In this document: positions 26,062 to 35,734 of the stretch, piece after piece | How positions within the stretch are numbered: position 1 is the stretch's first letter | How the letters are laid out: every line of letters begins with the position of its first letter | Origin: Verrucomicrobiota bacterium | GTDB lineage: Bacteria; Verrucomicrobiota; Verrucomicrobiia; Opitutales; Opitutaceae | Direction of reading: 5' to 3' | Assembly (NCBI GenBank): GCA_016871755.1 | Contig: VHCJ01000005.1 | Location: 124,001-188,000 of the forward strand | DNA length: 64,000 nt | Translations under genes and position numbers: made by a program | The notes under the pieces: generated by a model | What the model was told of the DNA's origin: nothing | What the model saw: the letters and a program-made list of their open reading frames with translations, nothing else | Database searches by the model: none

Positions 26062-26634
26062 ATGCCCCCGCTCGCCCCCTGCCCGCACCTGCCCCCGGCT
26101 CCGCCGGGCCTTTCGTGGCGTCACCTGCACGCGCAGCGGGAGGATTCGCGGGGCGATGCGTTCTACGTCGCCTGTCTGGAATACGGTCAAAGCCTCTGGC
26201 AACAGGCCCTCCCGGCCCGCGCGATCCTGTGCCTCGATCGGGCAATGGGGGCGGACCTGGATGGCACCGAGCCGAGCTTGCAACGCTGGCCGATGCCGTA
26301 CGCCGCCTTGGCGTGGATGCTGGCGAACCTCCCGCCCGGGGCCTTCGTCGGCAACCCCCGGGTGCACTTTCAGCACTACGCCGATCGGATAAACGAACCG
26401 CGCCGCGAAGCGCGCCGCTGGCGGGCGTGGGCCTGCTGGGCGATCACCCGGGCCCTCCAGCCCACCTGGCCGGCGGATCCCCGCCACTCCGTCCGCGAAC
26501 CGGCCGCCGCTGAGATCGCCCAAGCTCTCCGCACCCACGGTCTTGTCGGGGAAGCGGAACTCTGGGCCGCTGTCCTGCACTCTTCTGCCACCTCCCCCGC
26601 CGGGCCTTTCCCCGCAAGGGAAGATATTCGCTAA
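26062..26634 (+). CDS. Hypothetical protein, 190 aa
   Basis: An unrecognised but probably real gene. It starts with ATG closely preceded by GGAGG and ends in TAA. The protein has no signal peptide or membrane helix. It is rich in Trp, Ala and Arg and reads like an alpha-helical, TPR-like fold (GDAFYVACLEYGQSLWQQAL, ARAILCLDRAMGADLDGTEP, WPMPYAALAWMLANLPPGAF). The pattern of helices with paired small/hydrophobic residues suggests a scaffold or a small accessory protein. The divergent neighbour is the DUF374 acyltransferase. No function is claimed. Confidence 0.65.
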   Translation: MPPLAPCPHLPPAPPGLSWRHLHAQREDSRGDAFYVACLEYGQSLWQQALPARAILCLDRAMGADLDGTEPSLQRWPMPYAALAWMLANLPPGAFVGNPRVHFQHYADRINEPRREARRWRAWACWAITRALQPTWPADPRHSVREPAAAEIAQALRTHGLVGEAELWAAVLHSSATSPAGPFPAREDIR

Positions 26635-26793
26635 GCCGTTGCGACAAACCGCCGAGCGGACGCCTTGACGGCCCCCGCGCTTTCCGGCTTTCTGTGCTGT
26701 TTTCGGCACCTCCGTGCAACCATCACGGGGCGTTCCTGTCTCTCATAGCTTCCCCGGATCACTTTCCTCCGCGACCGCCTTCTCTCCCGCACG

Positions 26794-28044
26794 ATGACCC
26801 TCAACCGCCTTCTTCTCGGCCTCGTTCTCCTCGGCCTGTTCGCCCCCCTGCGCGCGCAGAGCGGCATGCAGCTCCCCTACGAGTTCCGGCCCGTGCGCAA
26901 CAATGCGTTCTCCGTGGGCGTGCGCTTCATCGGCGGCGCGAACATCCGCTTCGGCAACCTCGGCTCGGTCCCCTCGAACCTCACCATCCCGGCGCTTTCC
27001 ATCGCGCCGCAGGCCATCAACTACGCGAACGGATCGGTCGGCCTCGACTCGCTGCGCGAGGCGGAGAAGGACGCGAACGGCAACCAGACTTCCCCCCAGG
27101 GCGGTCGCTACACCGTCAGCGGCGGCGTCCTCGACGCCAATGGCAACCCGGTCCTCGACAGCAACGGCAACGTCGTGACCCAGGCGATCGGTGACTACCT
27201 CGGCTACCGGCCCGGAACCACGCGTATCTGGTCCTACGTGAACGCGAGCCAGGCGACCTCCAACCCCGGCTTCATCGCGCTGAACGACTACAGTTCCACG
27301 GCGAGCGGCGCGGGCGTGGACGCCGACGCGGGCCCCGGGCCCGGCTTCGAATTCACCTACGTGCGCAAGCTCGGCACGTTCGGCGGGAAGATTGAGCTCG
27401 GCCTGCTCTTCGGCATGGGCATGACCGATATCAACGGGAAGACCTCGGGCGAGGTGAAGGCGACGCTCAAGACGCTGACGGACCTCTATTCACTCGGCGG
27501 TCAGGCGGCACCGGCGGCGCCCTACGTCGGACCGTCCTACACCAACTTCACGGCCGCCAACGGAACCATCTTCGGCTCGTCGCTCGAAACCACCGTGCCA
27601 CTGGGCGCGCAGCCCGTCAGCCGCACCAACACCACCACGCTGAACGGGGCGTCAGTCACCGGCACGTGGCAGATCAAGGGCGCCTACTTCCTCTTCCGCG
27701 CCGGCCCGGTCCTGCGCGTCCCCCTCAGCCGCCGGGTCGCGATCAATGCGAGCGCGGGTTTCGCCGGAGCCTACATCGGTACGACGTACCGCATCGACGA
27801 GTCCCTCAACGTCCCCGGCGTCCTGCCGATCCGGGTGCAGGGCGAGGAAAACTACAAGAAGTTCATGCCCGGCGCCTACGCCGAGATCAACGCGGAGTGG
27901 CTGATCACCGAGCGCACGGGATTCTTCGCCGGAGTGACCGCCGAGACGCTCGACAAGTACGAGCAAACCCTCGCCGGCCGCACGGCCGCGGTGTCGATCG
28001 GCTCAAACGCGGGCATCCGGCTGGGCGTCACCACCCGGTTCTAA
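26794..28044 (+). CDS. Putative outer-membrane beta-barrel protein
   Basis: A 416-residue exported protein. The signal peptide MTLNRLLLGLVLLGLFAPLRAQ is cleaved near residue 22. Alternating hydrophobic strands with aromatic ends (FSVGVRFIGGANIRFGNL, FEFTYVRKLGTFGGKIELGL, AYFLFRAGPVLRVPLSRRVA) alternate with glycine/asparagine turns. The C-terminus ends GIRLGVTTRF, with a final Phe as in many outer-membrane barrels. A repeat-like DANGNPVLDSNGN loop is present near residues 111-124. No family name is recognised. It is monocistronic, with 159 bp in front. Confidence 0.72.
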   Translation: MTLNRLLLGLVLLGLFAPLRAQSGMQLPYEFRPVRNNAFSVGVRFIGGANIRFGNLGSVPSNLTIPALSIAPQAINYANGSVGLDSLREAEKDANGNQTSPQGGRYTVSGGVLDANGNPVLDSNGNVVTQAIGDYLGYRPGTTRIWSYVNASQATSNPGFIALNDYSSTASGAGVDADAGPGPGFEFTYVRKLGTFGGKIELGLLFGMGMTDINGKTSGEVKATLKTLTDLYSLGGQAAPAAPYVGPSYTNFTAANGTIFGSSLETTVPLGAQPVSRTNTTTLNGASVTGTWQIKGAYFLFRAGPVLRVPLSRRVAINASAGFAGAYIGTTYRIDESLNVPGVLPIRVQGEENYKKFMPGAYAEINAEWLITERTGFFAGVTAETLDKYEQTLAGRTAAVSIGSNAGIRLGVTTRF

Positions 28045-28109
28045 CCTGCGGGGCCGACCCGCAGTTGGGGGTAAGGCGCGGTGATCCGCGCCAGCATCAC
28101 CGCCCCCGT

Positions 28110-29861
28110 CTAGACGACCGGGACTCGCGACCGGAGTTCAGCCAGCACCGCATCGATCGGGCGCAGTTGCTCCGCCGGCCAGAGACTGTTCAGGCGGTCG
28201 ATCACCTGCTGAATCACGCCGTCCGGGCAGGATGCGCCGCCGGTGATCAGGATCCGCTTCGGACCGAGATCGCCCGGCCACAGCGCACGCCGTTCGCGAC
28301 GGCTTTCCCGCGGGCCGGAGGCGCTCGAAGCCGGGAAGACCGTGTGCTCAACCGCATCCCGCGAAAGGATGTTGGCCTCGCTCTGAATGAAGAACGCCTT
28401 CCCCGGCAGACGTTGCTCACACAGGCGATGGAGTTGGTACGTGTTGGAGGAATTTGTCCCGCCGATCACGAAGGCCGCGTCGAGTGGGGTCTCCAGCGCC
28501 CGGGTCAACGCATCCTGATTCACCTGCGTCGCGTAGCACAGGGTGTCGTTCCGCGTGCCCCCGCCCACCCGCGGCGGCGCCCCGCCCACGTCGGGCCCGT
28601 ACCGCCGGGAGAAGTCATCCCGCAGGAACTGGATGATGGCGCGCGTCTCATTCATCAGGAGCGTGGTCTGGTTCACCACCGCCACCCGCGCCAGATCGCG
28701 CCCCACGGCAAAGCCCGGGGTGTGCCGGTCGCGGAACATCGCCTCAAACCGCGTCTGCGCCTCCGCCGGCGGCATTCGGCAAAGCTCCATCAGGGCTCGC
28801 GTCTCGGTCAAATCCCGGACGATCACCGCCGCCGCATGCCGCCGCGTATTCGAAAAGGTCGCCTTGGTCTCCTCATGCTCCGCCTTGCCGTGGATGATGA
28901 CCGTGTAGCCGTCGCGACCGTAGGCCCGGGCCGCCTTCCACACCTTCTCAACGAGCATGCAGGTCGCGTCGTGTTCGCAAACCGCCACCCCGCGGCGCAC
29001 GAGGCGCGCCTTGTCTGCATCCGTCGCACCAAACGCCGGGATGATGACGATGTCGTCCGAGGTCAGCCCGTCCCAGAGCAGGCGTCCCGACGCATCCGCC
29101 GTCGCCGGCAAGCCGGACTCCGTCAGCGGCCCGCCCTTGTCGGTCTGCAGGTACCGCAAGCCGCGGCGGGCGAGGTCGGCGTTGACGAACGGATTGTGGA
29201 TGAGCTCCGAAAGCATGAAGACGCGCCGCCCCGGGTTCTCGGCGATCGTCTCGTAAGCCCGCTCGATCGCGTTGCGGACACCGAGACAGAAGCCGAAATG
29301 ACTCGGGATCACGTAGCGCACCGGCCCAAAGTCGAGGTCCACCGGCGCACCCACGGACCGCTCGTTCTGCCGTGAGATCTCCTTGATCGCGGCACACAGC
29401 GCGGACTGATAGAGCCGCCGGGACTCCGCATCCCGCAGATAGACCTCCTCGTTTCGTTCCCGTTCGGGTCGGAACCTGTAGATGAAGTCGCTCTCGCCCA
29501 GATGCAGGTAGGGAACCCGCGCCCACTCACCGTCGCAGGCCATCAGGATGGCATGGAGCGAAGGCGCCAGCGCCGCGGGCTGGTCGAGCAAGTCCGCGAT
29601 CGAAACGCGGACCACCTCGGGATCGCGCGACTCCCCAGTGGCGCGGCAGAAAAACACCCGGTACGCCCGGCCGCCCGCCTCGAGGGAAAGGATCTCCGTC
29701 AGCGCCGAATGGTCCGGCAGGGCCGACTCCAGACGTTGGACGGCCATCACCTCGTCGGTGCCGGTGAAGGGCAGCCCGTGCTTGCTGCCGAGCTTGCGCA
29801 CGGCCGGACGGTTGCGACCGTCGAACGCGAGGATGGCACAGAGCCGGGGAAGATCAGCCAT
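28110..29861 (-). CDS. ispH: 4-hydroxy-3-methylbut-2-enyl diphosphate reductase, long form
   Basis: The last enzyme of the MEP isoprenoid pathway, reducing HMBPP to IPP and DMAPP through a [4Fe-4S] cluster. From the ATG at 29861 the protein has 583 residues, far above the roughly 310 of typical IspH. The catalytic part starts near residue 180 with RYVIPSHFGFCLGVRNAIER (first cluster Cys at 192). VIIHGKAEHEETKATFS and a C-terminal ITGGASCPDGVIQQVIDRL (last cluster Cys) follow, with SNTYQLHRLCEQ between. The first ~180 residues form an extra domain of unknown role (see findings). The gene is 67 bp downstream of alaS. Confidence 0.9.
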   Translation of the reverse strand: MADLPRLCAILAFDGRNRPAVRKLGSKHGLPFTGTDEVMAVQRLESALPDHSALTEILSLEAGGRAYRVFFCRATGESRDPEVVRVSIADLLDQPAALAPSLHAILMACDGEWARVPYLHLGESDFIYRFRPERERNEEVYLRDAESRRLYQSALCAAIKEISRQNERSVGAPVDLDFGPVRYVIPSHFGFCLGVRNAIERAYETIAENPGRRVFMLSELIHNPFVNADLARRGLRYLQTDKGGPLTESGLPATADASGRLLWDGLTSDDIVIIPAFGATDADKARLVRRGVAVCEHDATCMLVEKVWKAARAYGRDGYTVIIHGKAEHEETKATFSNTRRHAAAVIVRDLTETRALMELCRMPPAEAQTRFEAMFRDRHTPGFAVGRDLARVAVVNQTTLLMNETRAIIQFLRDDFSRRYGPDVGGAPPRVGGGTRNDTLCYATQVNQDALTRALETPLDAAFVIGGTNSSNTYQLHRLCEQRLPGKAFFIQSEANILSRDAVEHTVFPASSASGPRESRRERRALWPGDLGPKRILITGGASCPDGVIQQVIDRLNSLWPAEQLRPIDAVLAELRSRVPVV

Positions 29862-29928
29862 GGGACGAGGGCGTGGAAGTCGGGTCGCGTCGGGATCGGC
29901 CCCGCTCCGATCCGGACCGCAGCCCCGT

Positions 29929-32640
29929 TCAGGGATTCGCCGCAATGACCTCCGGAAGGCGGGCGGCGTCCTTGCCCCCACCCATCGCAAAGTCCGGCTT
30001 TCCGCCGCCCTTGCCCCCGAGCTGGGCGCACAGGGCGGAGACGATCCGGCCCGCCTGGTGACCCGCCTTGATGGCCGCCGGACTGCAGAACGCGACCACC
30101 GTGACCTTGCCGTCGAAGACGGCTCCGAGGCGGACCACGCCCTCACCCACGCGCGCCAGAACCTGGGAGCCAAGGGCGCGGAGGGCGTCCGGACTTTCCG
30201 CCGGCACCACCGCCGCGATCCAGCGCAGTCCGTCGCGCTCCGCCGCCCCGGCGATCAATTGGTCGGCAAGACCCGCCGCGGCCTTCTGTTCGAACGCCTT
30301 CAACCTGCGCTCCATGTCGGCCTTCGCGCCGAGGAGCGAATCAAGCTTCGTCACGACATCCTGCGGGCCGGCGTTGAGCTTCGCCGAGACCGCGCGGAGC
30401 TGCTGGTCGTGATGCGTGAGAAGGTCAAACGCCGCCTGGCCGCTCACCGCCTCGATGCGCCGCGTGCCCGCCGCAATCGCCATCTCGGCCACGATCTTGA
30501 TGAAGCCCACCTCGCCGGCGGACGCCACGTGCGTGCCGCCGCAAAGTTCGCGGCTGTAGCCGCCGATGTCGACGACGCGGACGACCTTGCCGTACTTGTC
30601 ACCGAAGAACGCCAGGGTCCCCTCCGGCTTGCGGTCAAACTCGGTCTCGTACGTCTCCACCCGGGCGTTATCGATGACCTTCTCGTTGACCAGCCGCTCG
30701 ACTTCGCGGAGCTGCTCCGGCGTCATGGCCTCGAAGTGCGAGAAATCGAAGCGCATCCGGTCCGGGGTCTTCGAGGTGCCCGCTTGGCGCACGTGCGTGC
30801 CGAGCACCTTGCGGAGCGCCCAATGGATCAGGTGCGCGGCGCTGTGGTGCCGGGAGATCGCGCGGCGGCGGACCACGTCCACCGCCAACTCCGCGCCGGC
30901 GCCCGCGACCGCCGCCGGGAGCGCGGCCTGCAGGGTGGCGTCGGTGCGATGCAGGTGACGTCCGGACTTGTCCTTGACGGTGTCGACCACATGGACGAGG
31001 TGGCCGCCCAGCAGCACATTGCCGGCGTCGCCGGACTGCCCGCCCATCTCGGCGTAGAAGGGGGTCTGGTCGAAGACGAGAAAGGCGTCGTCGCCCGCGC
31101 GGACAACCTCGAGGAGCGTCGCCTTGGCGGAGGTCGCCGTGTAGCCGAGGAACCGGGTCGGTGGCACCGCGACGCTCTCACCCTCGGTCGCCGCCACGAC
31201 GATCTCCTTGCGCTGCGAGGCGCGCCCGCGCTCCCGCTGCTTCTCCATCAACGCCTCGAACGCCGCCGTGTCGACCGCCAGACCGCGCTCCGCCGCCAGC
31301 AATTGCGTCATGTCGAGCGGGAATCCGTAGGTGTCATACAATTCGAAGGCGGTGGCACCCGCCACCTGCGTTCCACCCGTCCGCGCCACCGAGGCGGCGA
31401 AGAGGGCCAGTCCGCGCTCCAGCGTGCGCCCGAAACTCTCCTCCTCGGCGCGGATGACGCGACGGATGATCTCCTGTTGCGCCACCAACTCCGGGAACAC
31501 CGGTCCGAGGCTCTCCACCACCGGCTCCACCAGTTGCTCGAAGAACCCGGTCCTGAGGCCGAGCTTCGCCCCGTAGAGGATGCCGCGGCGGAGGATGCGG
31601 CGGATGACGTAGTTCCGCCCCTCGTTGCCGGGGAGAATGCCGTCCGCGATGGCGCAGCTGATCGTGCGGGCGTGATCGGCGAGAACGCGGAAGGCCACGT
31701 CCGTCATTTCCTGCGCGCTCAGGCCGTCGCGCGACTTCGGCACCGTGCGCGTGTAGGTCTTGCCGGACAGCGCGGCGACCCGGGCGAAGAGCGGCGCGAA
31801 CACATCGGCCTCGTAGTTCGAGGGCTCGGCCCCGAACTCCGTGAAGCCCTTCGTCGTGGCGTGGATGCCGGCCACACGTTCGAAGCCCATCCCGGTGTCG
31901 ACGTGCTTGGCGGCCAGCGGTGAGAAGGTGCCATCCGCGTTCGCGTTGAACTGGATGAACACGTGATTCCAGATCTCGATGCAGCGGGGGCTCGAGGCAT
32001 TGACGAGCGTCCGGCCCTCCGCTTCGTCATCGCTGGGCAGCAGGTTGAAGTGGATCTCCGAGCAGGGACCGCACGGACCGGTGTCACCCATCATCCAGAA
32101 ATTGTCCTTGCGGTTGCCGTGGACGATGTGGACGGCGGGATCGAGGCCGGCGGCGCGGAACAGGTCCGTCCAGATCGCGGCCGCCTCATGGTCGAATTCC
32201 GAGGGATCGCCCGGCTTCGGCGCGTAGACGGTGGCGAACAGGCGCTTCGGCGGGATGCCCCAGACCTTCGTCAGCAGTTCCCAGCCCCACGTCAGCGACT
32301 CGCGCTTGAAGTAGTCGCCGAACGACCAGTTCCCAAGCATCTCGAAGAGCGTGTGGTGGTAGGTGTCGAAGCCGACATCCTCGAGGTCGTTGTGCTTTCC
32401 GCCCGCGCGGATGCACTTCTGCGTGTCCGCCGCGCGGGTGTCCCGCGCCGGCCGGGCGCCCGCCCACTTCGAGACGTCCGCCGCGCGGTCACCGAGGAAG
32501 ATCGGGACGAACTGGTTCATGCCCGCGTTGGTGAACAGCAGTCCCGGGGAATCGGGCAGCAGCGACGAGGAGGGCACGATCGTGTGCCCCTGGCGGGCGA
32601 AGAAGTCGAGGAACGACTGGCGGATCTGCGCGGACGTCAT
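29929..32640 (-). CDS. alaS: Alanyl-tRNA synthetase
   Basis: A 903-residue class II synthetase that charges tRNA-Ala. The N-terminal catalytic core begins MTSAQIRQSFLDFFARQGHT and includes FTNAGMNQFVPIFLGD, GGKHNDLEDVGFDTYHHTLF (motif 2 area) and NWSFGDYFKRES. The editing domain has the zinc-binding HSAAHLIHWALRK and the later CGGTHVASAGEVGFIKI. The C-Ala region lies near the end (LGGKGGGKPDFAMGGG). Start at 32640 removes an alanine-rich upstream extension. It is followed by ispH and preceded by leuB, 34 bp upstream, on the same strand. Confidence 0.98.
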   Translation of the reverse strand: MTSAQIRQSFLDFFARQGHTIVPSSSLLPDSPGLLFTNAGMNQFVPIFLGDRAADVSKWAGARPARDTRAADTQKCIRAGGKHNDLEDVGFDTYHHTLFEMLGNWSFGDYFKRESLTWGWELLTKVWGIPPKRLFATVYAPKPGDPSEFDHEAAAIWTDLFRAAGLDPAVHIVHGNRKDNFWMMGDTGPCGPCSEIHFNLLPSDDEAEGRTLVNASSPRCIEIWNHVFIQFNANADGTFSPLAAKHVDTGMGFERVAGIHATTKGFTEFGAEPSNYEADVFAPLFARVAALSGKTYTRTVPKSRDGLSAQEMTDVAFRVLADHARTISCAIADGILPGNEGRNYVIRRILRRGILYGAKLGLRTGFFEQLVEPVVESLGPVFPELVAQQEIIRRVIRAEEESFGRTLERGLALFAASVARTGGTQVAGATAFELYDTYGFPLDMTQLLAAERGLAVDTAAFEALMEKQRERGRASQRKEIVVAATEGESVAVPPTRFLGYTATSAKATLLEVVRAGDDAFLVFDQTPFYAEMGGQSGDAGNVLLGGHLVHVVDTVKDKSGRHLHRTDATLQAALPAAVAGAGAELAVDVVRRRAISRHHSAAHLIHWALRKVLGTHVRQAGTSKTPDRMRFDFSHFEAMTPEQLREVERLVNEKVIDNARVETYETEFDRKPEGTLAFFGDKYGKVVRVVDIGGYSRELCGGTHVASAGEVGFIKIVAEMAIAAGTRRIEAVSGQAAFDLLTHHDQQLRAVSAKLNAGPQDVVTKLDSLLGAKADMERRLKAFEQKAAAGLADQLIAGAAERDGLRWIAAVVPAESPDALRALGSQVLARVGEGVVRLGAVFDGKVTVVAFCSPAAIKAGHQAGRIVSALCAQLGGKGGGKPDFAMGGGKDAARLPEVIAANP

Positions 32641-32674
32641 GGTCGGTCGGGGTCTCAGTCGGGGAGAGGCGGTC

Positions 32675-33778
32675 TCAGAGGTTGCCAATGATCGCGTCGG
32701 CCATCCCGCGCGTGCCGACGCGCGGGCGCCCGAAGGCGATGTCGCCGGTGCGGACGCCGTCGACGGTGACGGTCTTCCGCACGGCGGCTTCAATGCGGTC
32801 GGCCAGGGCGTCGAGCCCGAAGCTGTAGCGCAGCATCAGCGCCGCGGAGAGGATCTGGGCGCACGGGTTGGCGATCCCCTGCCCGGCGATGTCAGGCGCG
32901 GTGCCGCCGGCCGGCTCGTAGAGCCCGAACGGACGACCATGGGAATTGGAACCCGCGCCGAGCGACGCGCTGCTCATCATGCCGAGCGAACCGCAGATCA
33001 CCGCCATCTCGTCGGAGAGAATGTCGCCAAACATGTTCTCCGTGAACATCACGTCGAACTGGTTGGGATCCCGGGCCAGCTGCATCGCGGCGTTGTCCGC
33101 GTACATGTGGGAGAGCGCGAGGTCCGGATGTCTGCGGGCGAAGTATTCGGTGACGGTCCGGCGCCAGAGCACGGAGGTCTCGAGGACGTTGGCCTTGTCG
33201 ACGGAGCAGACGCGGCGTCCGCGCGAGCGCGCCGTCACCGCCGCCACCTCCGCGATCCGTTCGATCTCCGAGGTCTTGTAGACCATCGTGTCGATGGCCT
33301 GCTGCTCCCCGTTCTCGAGCGTCGTGGTCGTTTTGGGCTGTCCGAAATAGATGCCGCCGGTCAGCTCACGGATGCAGACGATGTCGATGCCGTTGGGAAT
33401 GCGCTCCGCCTTGAGGGGGGAGGCGTCGACCAAGTCCTTGTAGAGCAGTCCGGGGCGGATGTTGGCGAACAGGTTGAAGGCCTTGCGCAGGGGCAGCAGT
33501 GCGGCCCGCTCCGGCTGTTCCTTCGGGGGCAGTTTCTCCCACTTGGGTCCGCCGACCGAGCCGAACAGGATGGCATCGCTGCGGCGGCAGAGTTCGAGGG
33601 TGCTGTCGGGCAGCGCCTTGCCGTGCCGGTCGATGCCGGCGCCGCCGACATCGGCGATTGTGTAGGAGAGGACCAGGCCCTCCCGGGCGGCAAGGTGTTC
33701 GAGCACGCGGAGCGCCTCGGTCATGACCTCGGGCCCGATGTAGTCGCCGGGAAGAACGGCAAAGGTGAGCGTCGCCAT
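32675..33778 (-). CDS. leuB: 3-isopropylmalate dehydrogenase
   Basis: A 367-residue NAD-dependent decarboxylating dehydrogenase of leucine biosynthesis. Starts MATLTFAVLPGDYIGPEVMT. Substrate-binding arginines are in LRKAFNLFANIRPG and IRELTGGIYFG, and the family signature NMFGDILSDEMAVICGSLGMM-type segment is present. The C-terminal part is FEPAGGTAPDIAGQGIANP-like (here LYEPAGGTAPDIAGQG). Size and motifs match LeuB rather than isocitrate dehydrogenase. It stands alone from leuA/C/D here and is followed by alaS. Confidence 0.96.
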   Translation of the reverse strand: MATLTFAVLPGDYIGPEVMTEALRVLEHLAAREGLVLSYTIADVGGAGIDRHGKALPDSTLELCRRSDAILFGSVGGPKWEKLPPKEQPERAALLPLRKAFNLFANIRPGLLYKDLVDASPLKAERIPNGIDIVCIRELTGGIYFGQPKTTTTLENGEQQAIDTMVYKTSEIERIAEVAAVTARSRGRRVCSVDKANVLETSVLWRRTVTEYFARRHPDLALSHMYADNAAMQLARDPNQFDVMFTENMFGDILSDEMAVICGSLGMMSSASLGAGSNSHGRPFGLYEPAGGTAPDIAGQGIANPCAQILSAALMLRYSFGLDALADRIEAAVRKTVTVDGVRTGDIAFGRPRVGTRGMADAIIGNL

Positions 33779-33913
33779 GGAAACCCGGGAGGATGATCCC
33801 TTCCCCCTTCGGGTGGCAAGAGGCGAGTGCATCCCCGCCGCGCCACCCTTCTCCCCCAGCACAGGGCTCCGCAGCCTGAGCCCGCGCCCCCACGAATCCC
33901 CGCCCCCCGGCAC

Positions 33914-35635
33914 TCAGGTACTCTCGGACGGCCGCCAATCGACCAGCTCAAGCTGGAGCAGCCGGCGGTCATTGAAGTGATTCCAAGCCAGTTCGACCGC
34001 GAGGTCGAGGCGCACGCCGACCGGCGGCAGCCGCCGGGCCATCTTCCATGCCACCCCGTACAGACGGCGCCCGCGGCCGTCCTCCACCGAGAAACGGAAG
34101 TGCTGCTCCTTGAACACCTCAGGGCGCTGCCGAAGCACAATGCCGCGGATGCCGAAGACCGGCTCCGGATTGCCCTGCCCAAAGGGGTGCAGGACGCCGA
34201 GTTCCTCCATCAGCGTCTCCCGAATCTGCTCCGGCGGGAGCCAAGCGGCCAACGCGAGCGAGGATTCCGCCCGCGATCCGCCGAGCTGCGCCAGGACGGC
34301 GGCCTCGAAGCGCACCCGGAAGGCGTCCACGCGATCCTTGGCCACCGAGACTCCCACCGCCATGGGATGCCCGCCCCAGCTGTTCAGGCCATCGGCGCAC
34401 GCCGCAAGGATCTCGACTAGGTTCACCCCGTCGACACTCCGGCCCGATCCCTTGGCGAACTCCCCCTCGTTGCCCAAAACCACGCACGGGCGGTGATACT
34501 TGCGGCTCACGCGTCCGGCCACGATGCCGACCACGCCCGGATGCCACGCGTCCCCGTAAAGGACGATCGCCGGACGGTCCGCGAACTGCGACTCCACGAT
34601 CCGCTCCGCCTCATCCGTGATCAGGCGCTCGATGTCCTGCCGCTCCCGGTTAAAGGCGTCGAGTTGGCGGGCCGTGTCGCCACAGAAGGCTCGATCCTCG
34701 CTCAACAGCAACTCCACCGAAAGCGCGGCGTCGGCGAGCCGGCCGGACGCGTTGATCCGCGGTCCAAGGCGGAACGAAATATCAACTGGCTGCAGTCCGT
34801 TGCCCGGGCGGACCCCCGCGACCTCCATGAGGGCCCGCAGTCCGGGACGCTGCGTGGCCTCAAGCGTCTGCAGTCCGTAACGCGCAAGGATGCGGTTCTC
34901 GCCATGCAGCGGCACCAAGTCCGCCACGGTCCCCAGGGCGACAAGATCGAGGTAGTCGCGGAGCTTGATGGACCCCGCGACGGGGTCGTTGTCTGCGCGC
35001 AGCAGCTTCAGCAGCCCGTGCGCGAGTTTGAAGACGAGACCGACCGTGCAAAGGTTCCGCCATGGCTCGTCGTCCGGCCGGTCGTACACGTGGGGATTGA
35101 CCAGCAGCCCGCCCGGCAGCGGGCCCGACTTCGAACGGTGGTGATCGACGACCATCACGTCCACGCCCCGCGACTCGAGGTAGGCCACCTCCGCCTGCGA
35201 ATTGGTACCGCAGTCCAACGCCACGAACAGCTTCGGCACGCCCTGCTCCAACGCGCGATCAATCGCGCTCCGGGACAGTCCGTAACCGTCCTCCATCCGC
35301 CGCGGAACGATGAACCGCGGACTGAGGCCGAACCGGCGCAGCACGCTCACCAGCAGCGCCGTGCTGCTCACCCCATCGACATCGTAGTCTCCCAGCACCA
35401 CCACGTCCTCGCGCCCCGCGATGGCCTGACGCAGGCGACGGGCGGCGCCGTCGAGATGATCGAGGCGGAACGGGTCCGCGAGTTCAGCGAGGGCGGGGCG
35501 CAGGAAACGGGCCGCCGCCGCCGGGTCGGAGAGTCCGGCGCGGAGGAGCAATTCGGCAATGACCGGACTCACCTCGGCCTGTCGGCTGAGGTCGGCGACC
35601 GCTTCGGGTCGCGGCGGCGTGTAGATCCAGCGCAT
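33914..35635 (-). CDS. recJ: Single-stranded-DNA-specific exonuclease RecJ
   Basis: A 573-residue 5'-3' single-strand exonuclease of recombination and mismatch repair. DHH-family motifs are intact: VVLGDYDVDGVSSTALLVSV (motif I) near residue 76, ALDCGTNSQ and VVDHHRSKSGPLPGGLLVNP (motif III). The DHHA1 region includes FAKGSGRSVDGVNLVEI and LNSWGGHPMAVGVSV, and a C-terminal OB fold completes it. Start at 35635 (MRWIYTPPRPEAVADL) was chosen over the upstream alternative, which gives only a basic leader. It lies between leuB and secDF on the same strand. Confidence 0.97.
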   Translation of the reverse strand: MRWIYTPPRPEAVADLSRQAEVSPVIAELLLRAGLSDPAAAARFLRPALAELADPFRLDHLDGAARRLRQAIAGREDVVVLGDYDVDGVSSTALLVSVLRRFGLSPRFIVPRRMEDGYGLSRSAIDRALEQGVPKLFVALDCGTNSQAEVAYLESRGVDVMVVDHHRSKSGPLPGGLLVNPHVYDRPDDEPWRNLCTVGLVFKLAHGLLKLLRADNDPVAGSIKLRDYLDLVALGTVADLVPLHGENRILARYGLQTLEATQRPGLRALMEVAGVRPGNGLQPVDISFRLGPRINASGRLADAALSVELLLSEDRAFCGDTARQLDAFNRERQDIERLITDEAERIVESQFADRPAIVLYGDAWHPGVVGIVAGRVSRKYHRPCVVLGNEGEFAKGSGRSVDGVNLVEILAACADGLNSWGGHPMAVGVSVAKDRVDAFRVRFEAAVLAQLGGSRAESSLALAAWLPPEQIRETLMEELGVLHPFGQGNPEPVFGIRGIVLRQRPEVFKEQHFRFSVEDGRGRRLYGVAWKMARRLPPVGVRLDLAVELAWNHFNDRRLLQLELVDWRPSEST

Positions 35636-35734
35636 GGCGGTCCGGCGGTGCCCGCGGGAGCCGGTGACGCCCGAGGCGGACACCGGCTGCGGAGCCGGCC
35701 GGACCCTAGGGGCCGGCCGACAGCGAGCCCGGGA

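Noticed and set aside
29548-31923. 791-residue plus-strand open frame
   Set aside because: Antisense to ispH and alaS, which carry clear motifs on the other strand.
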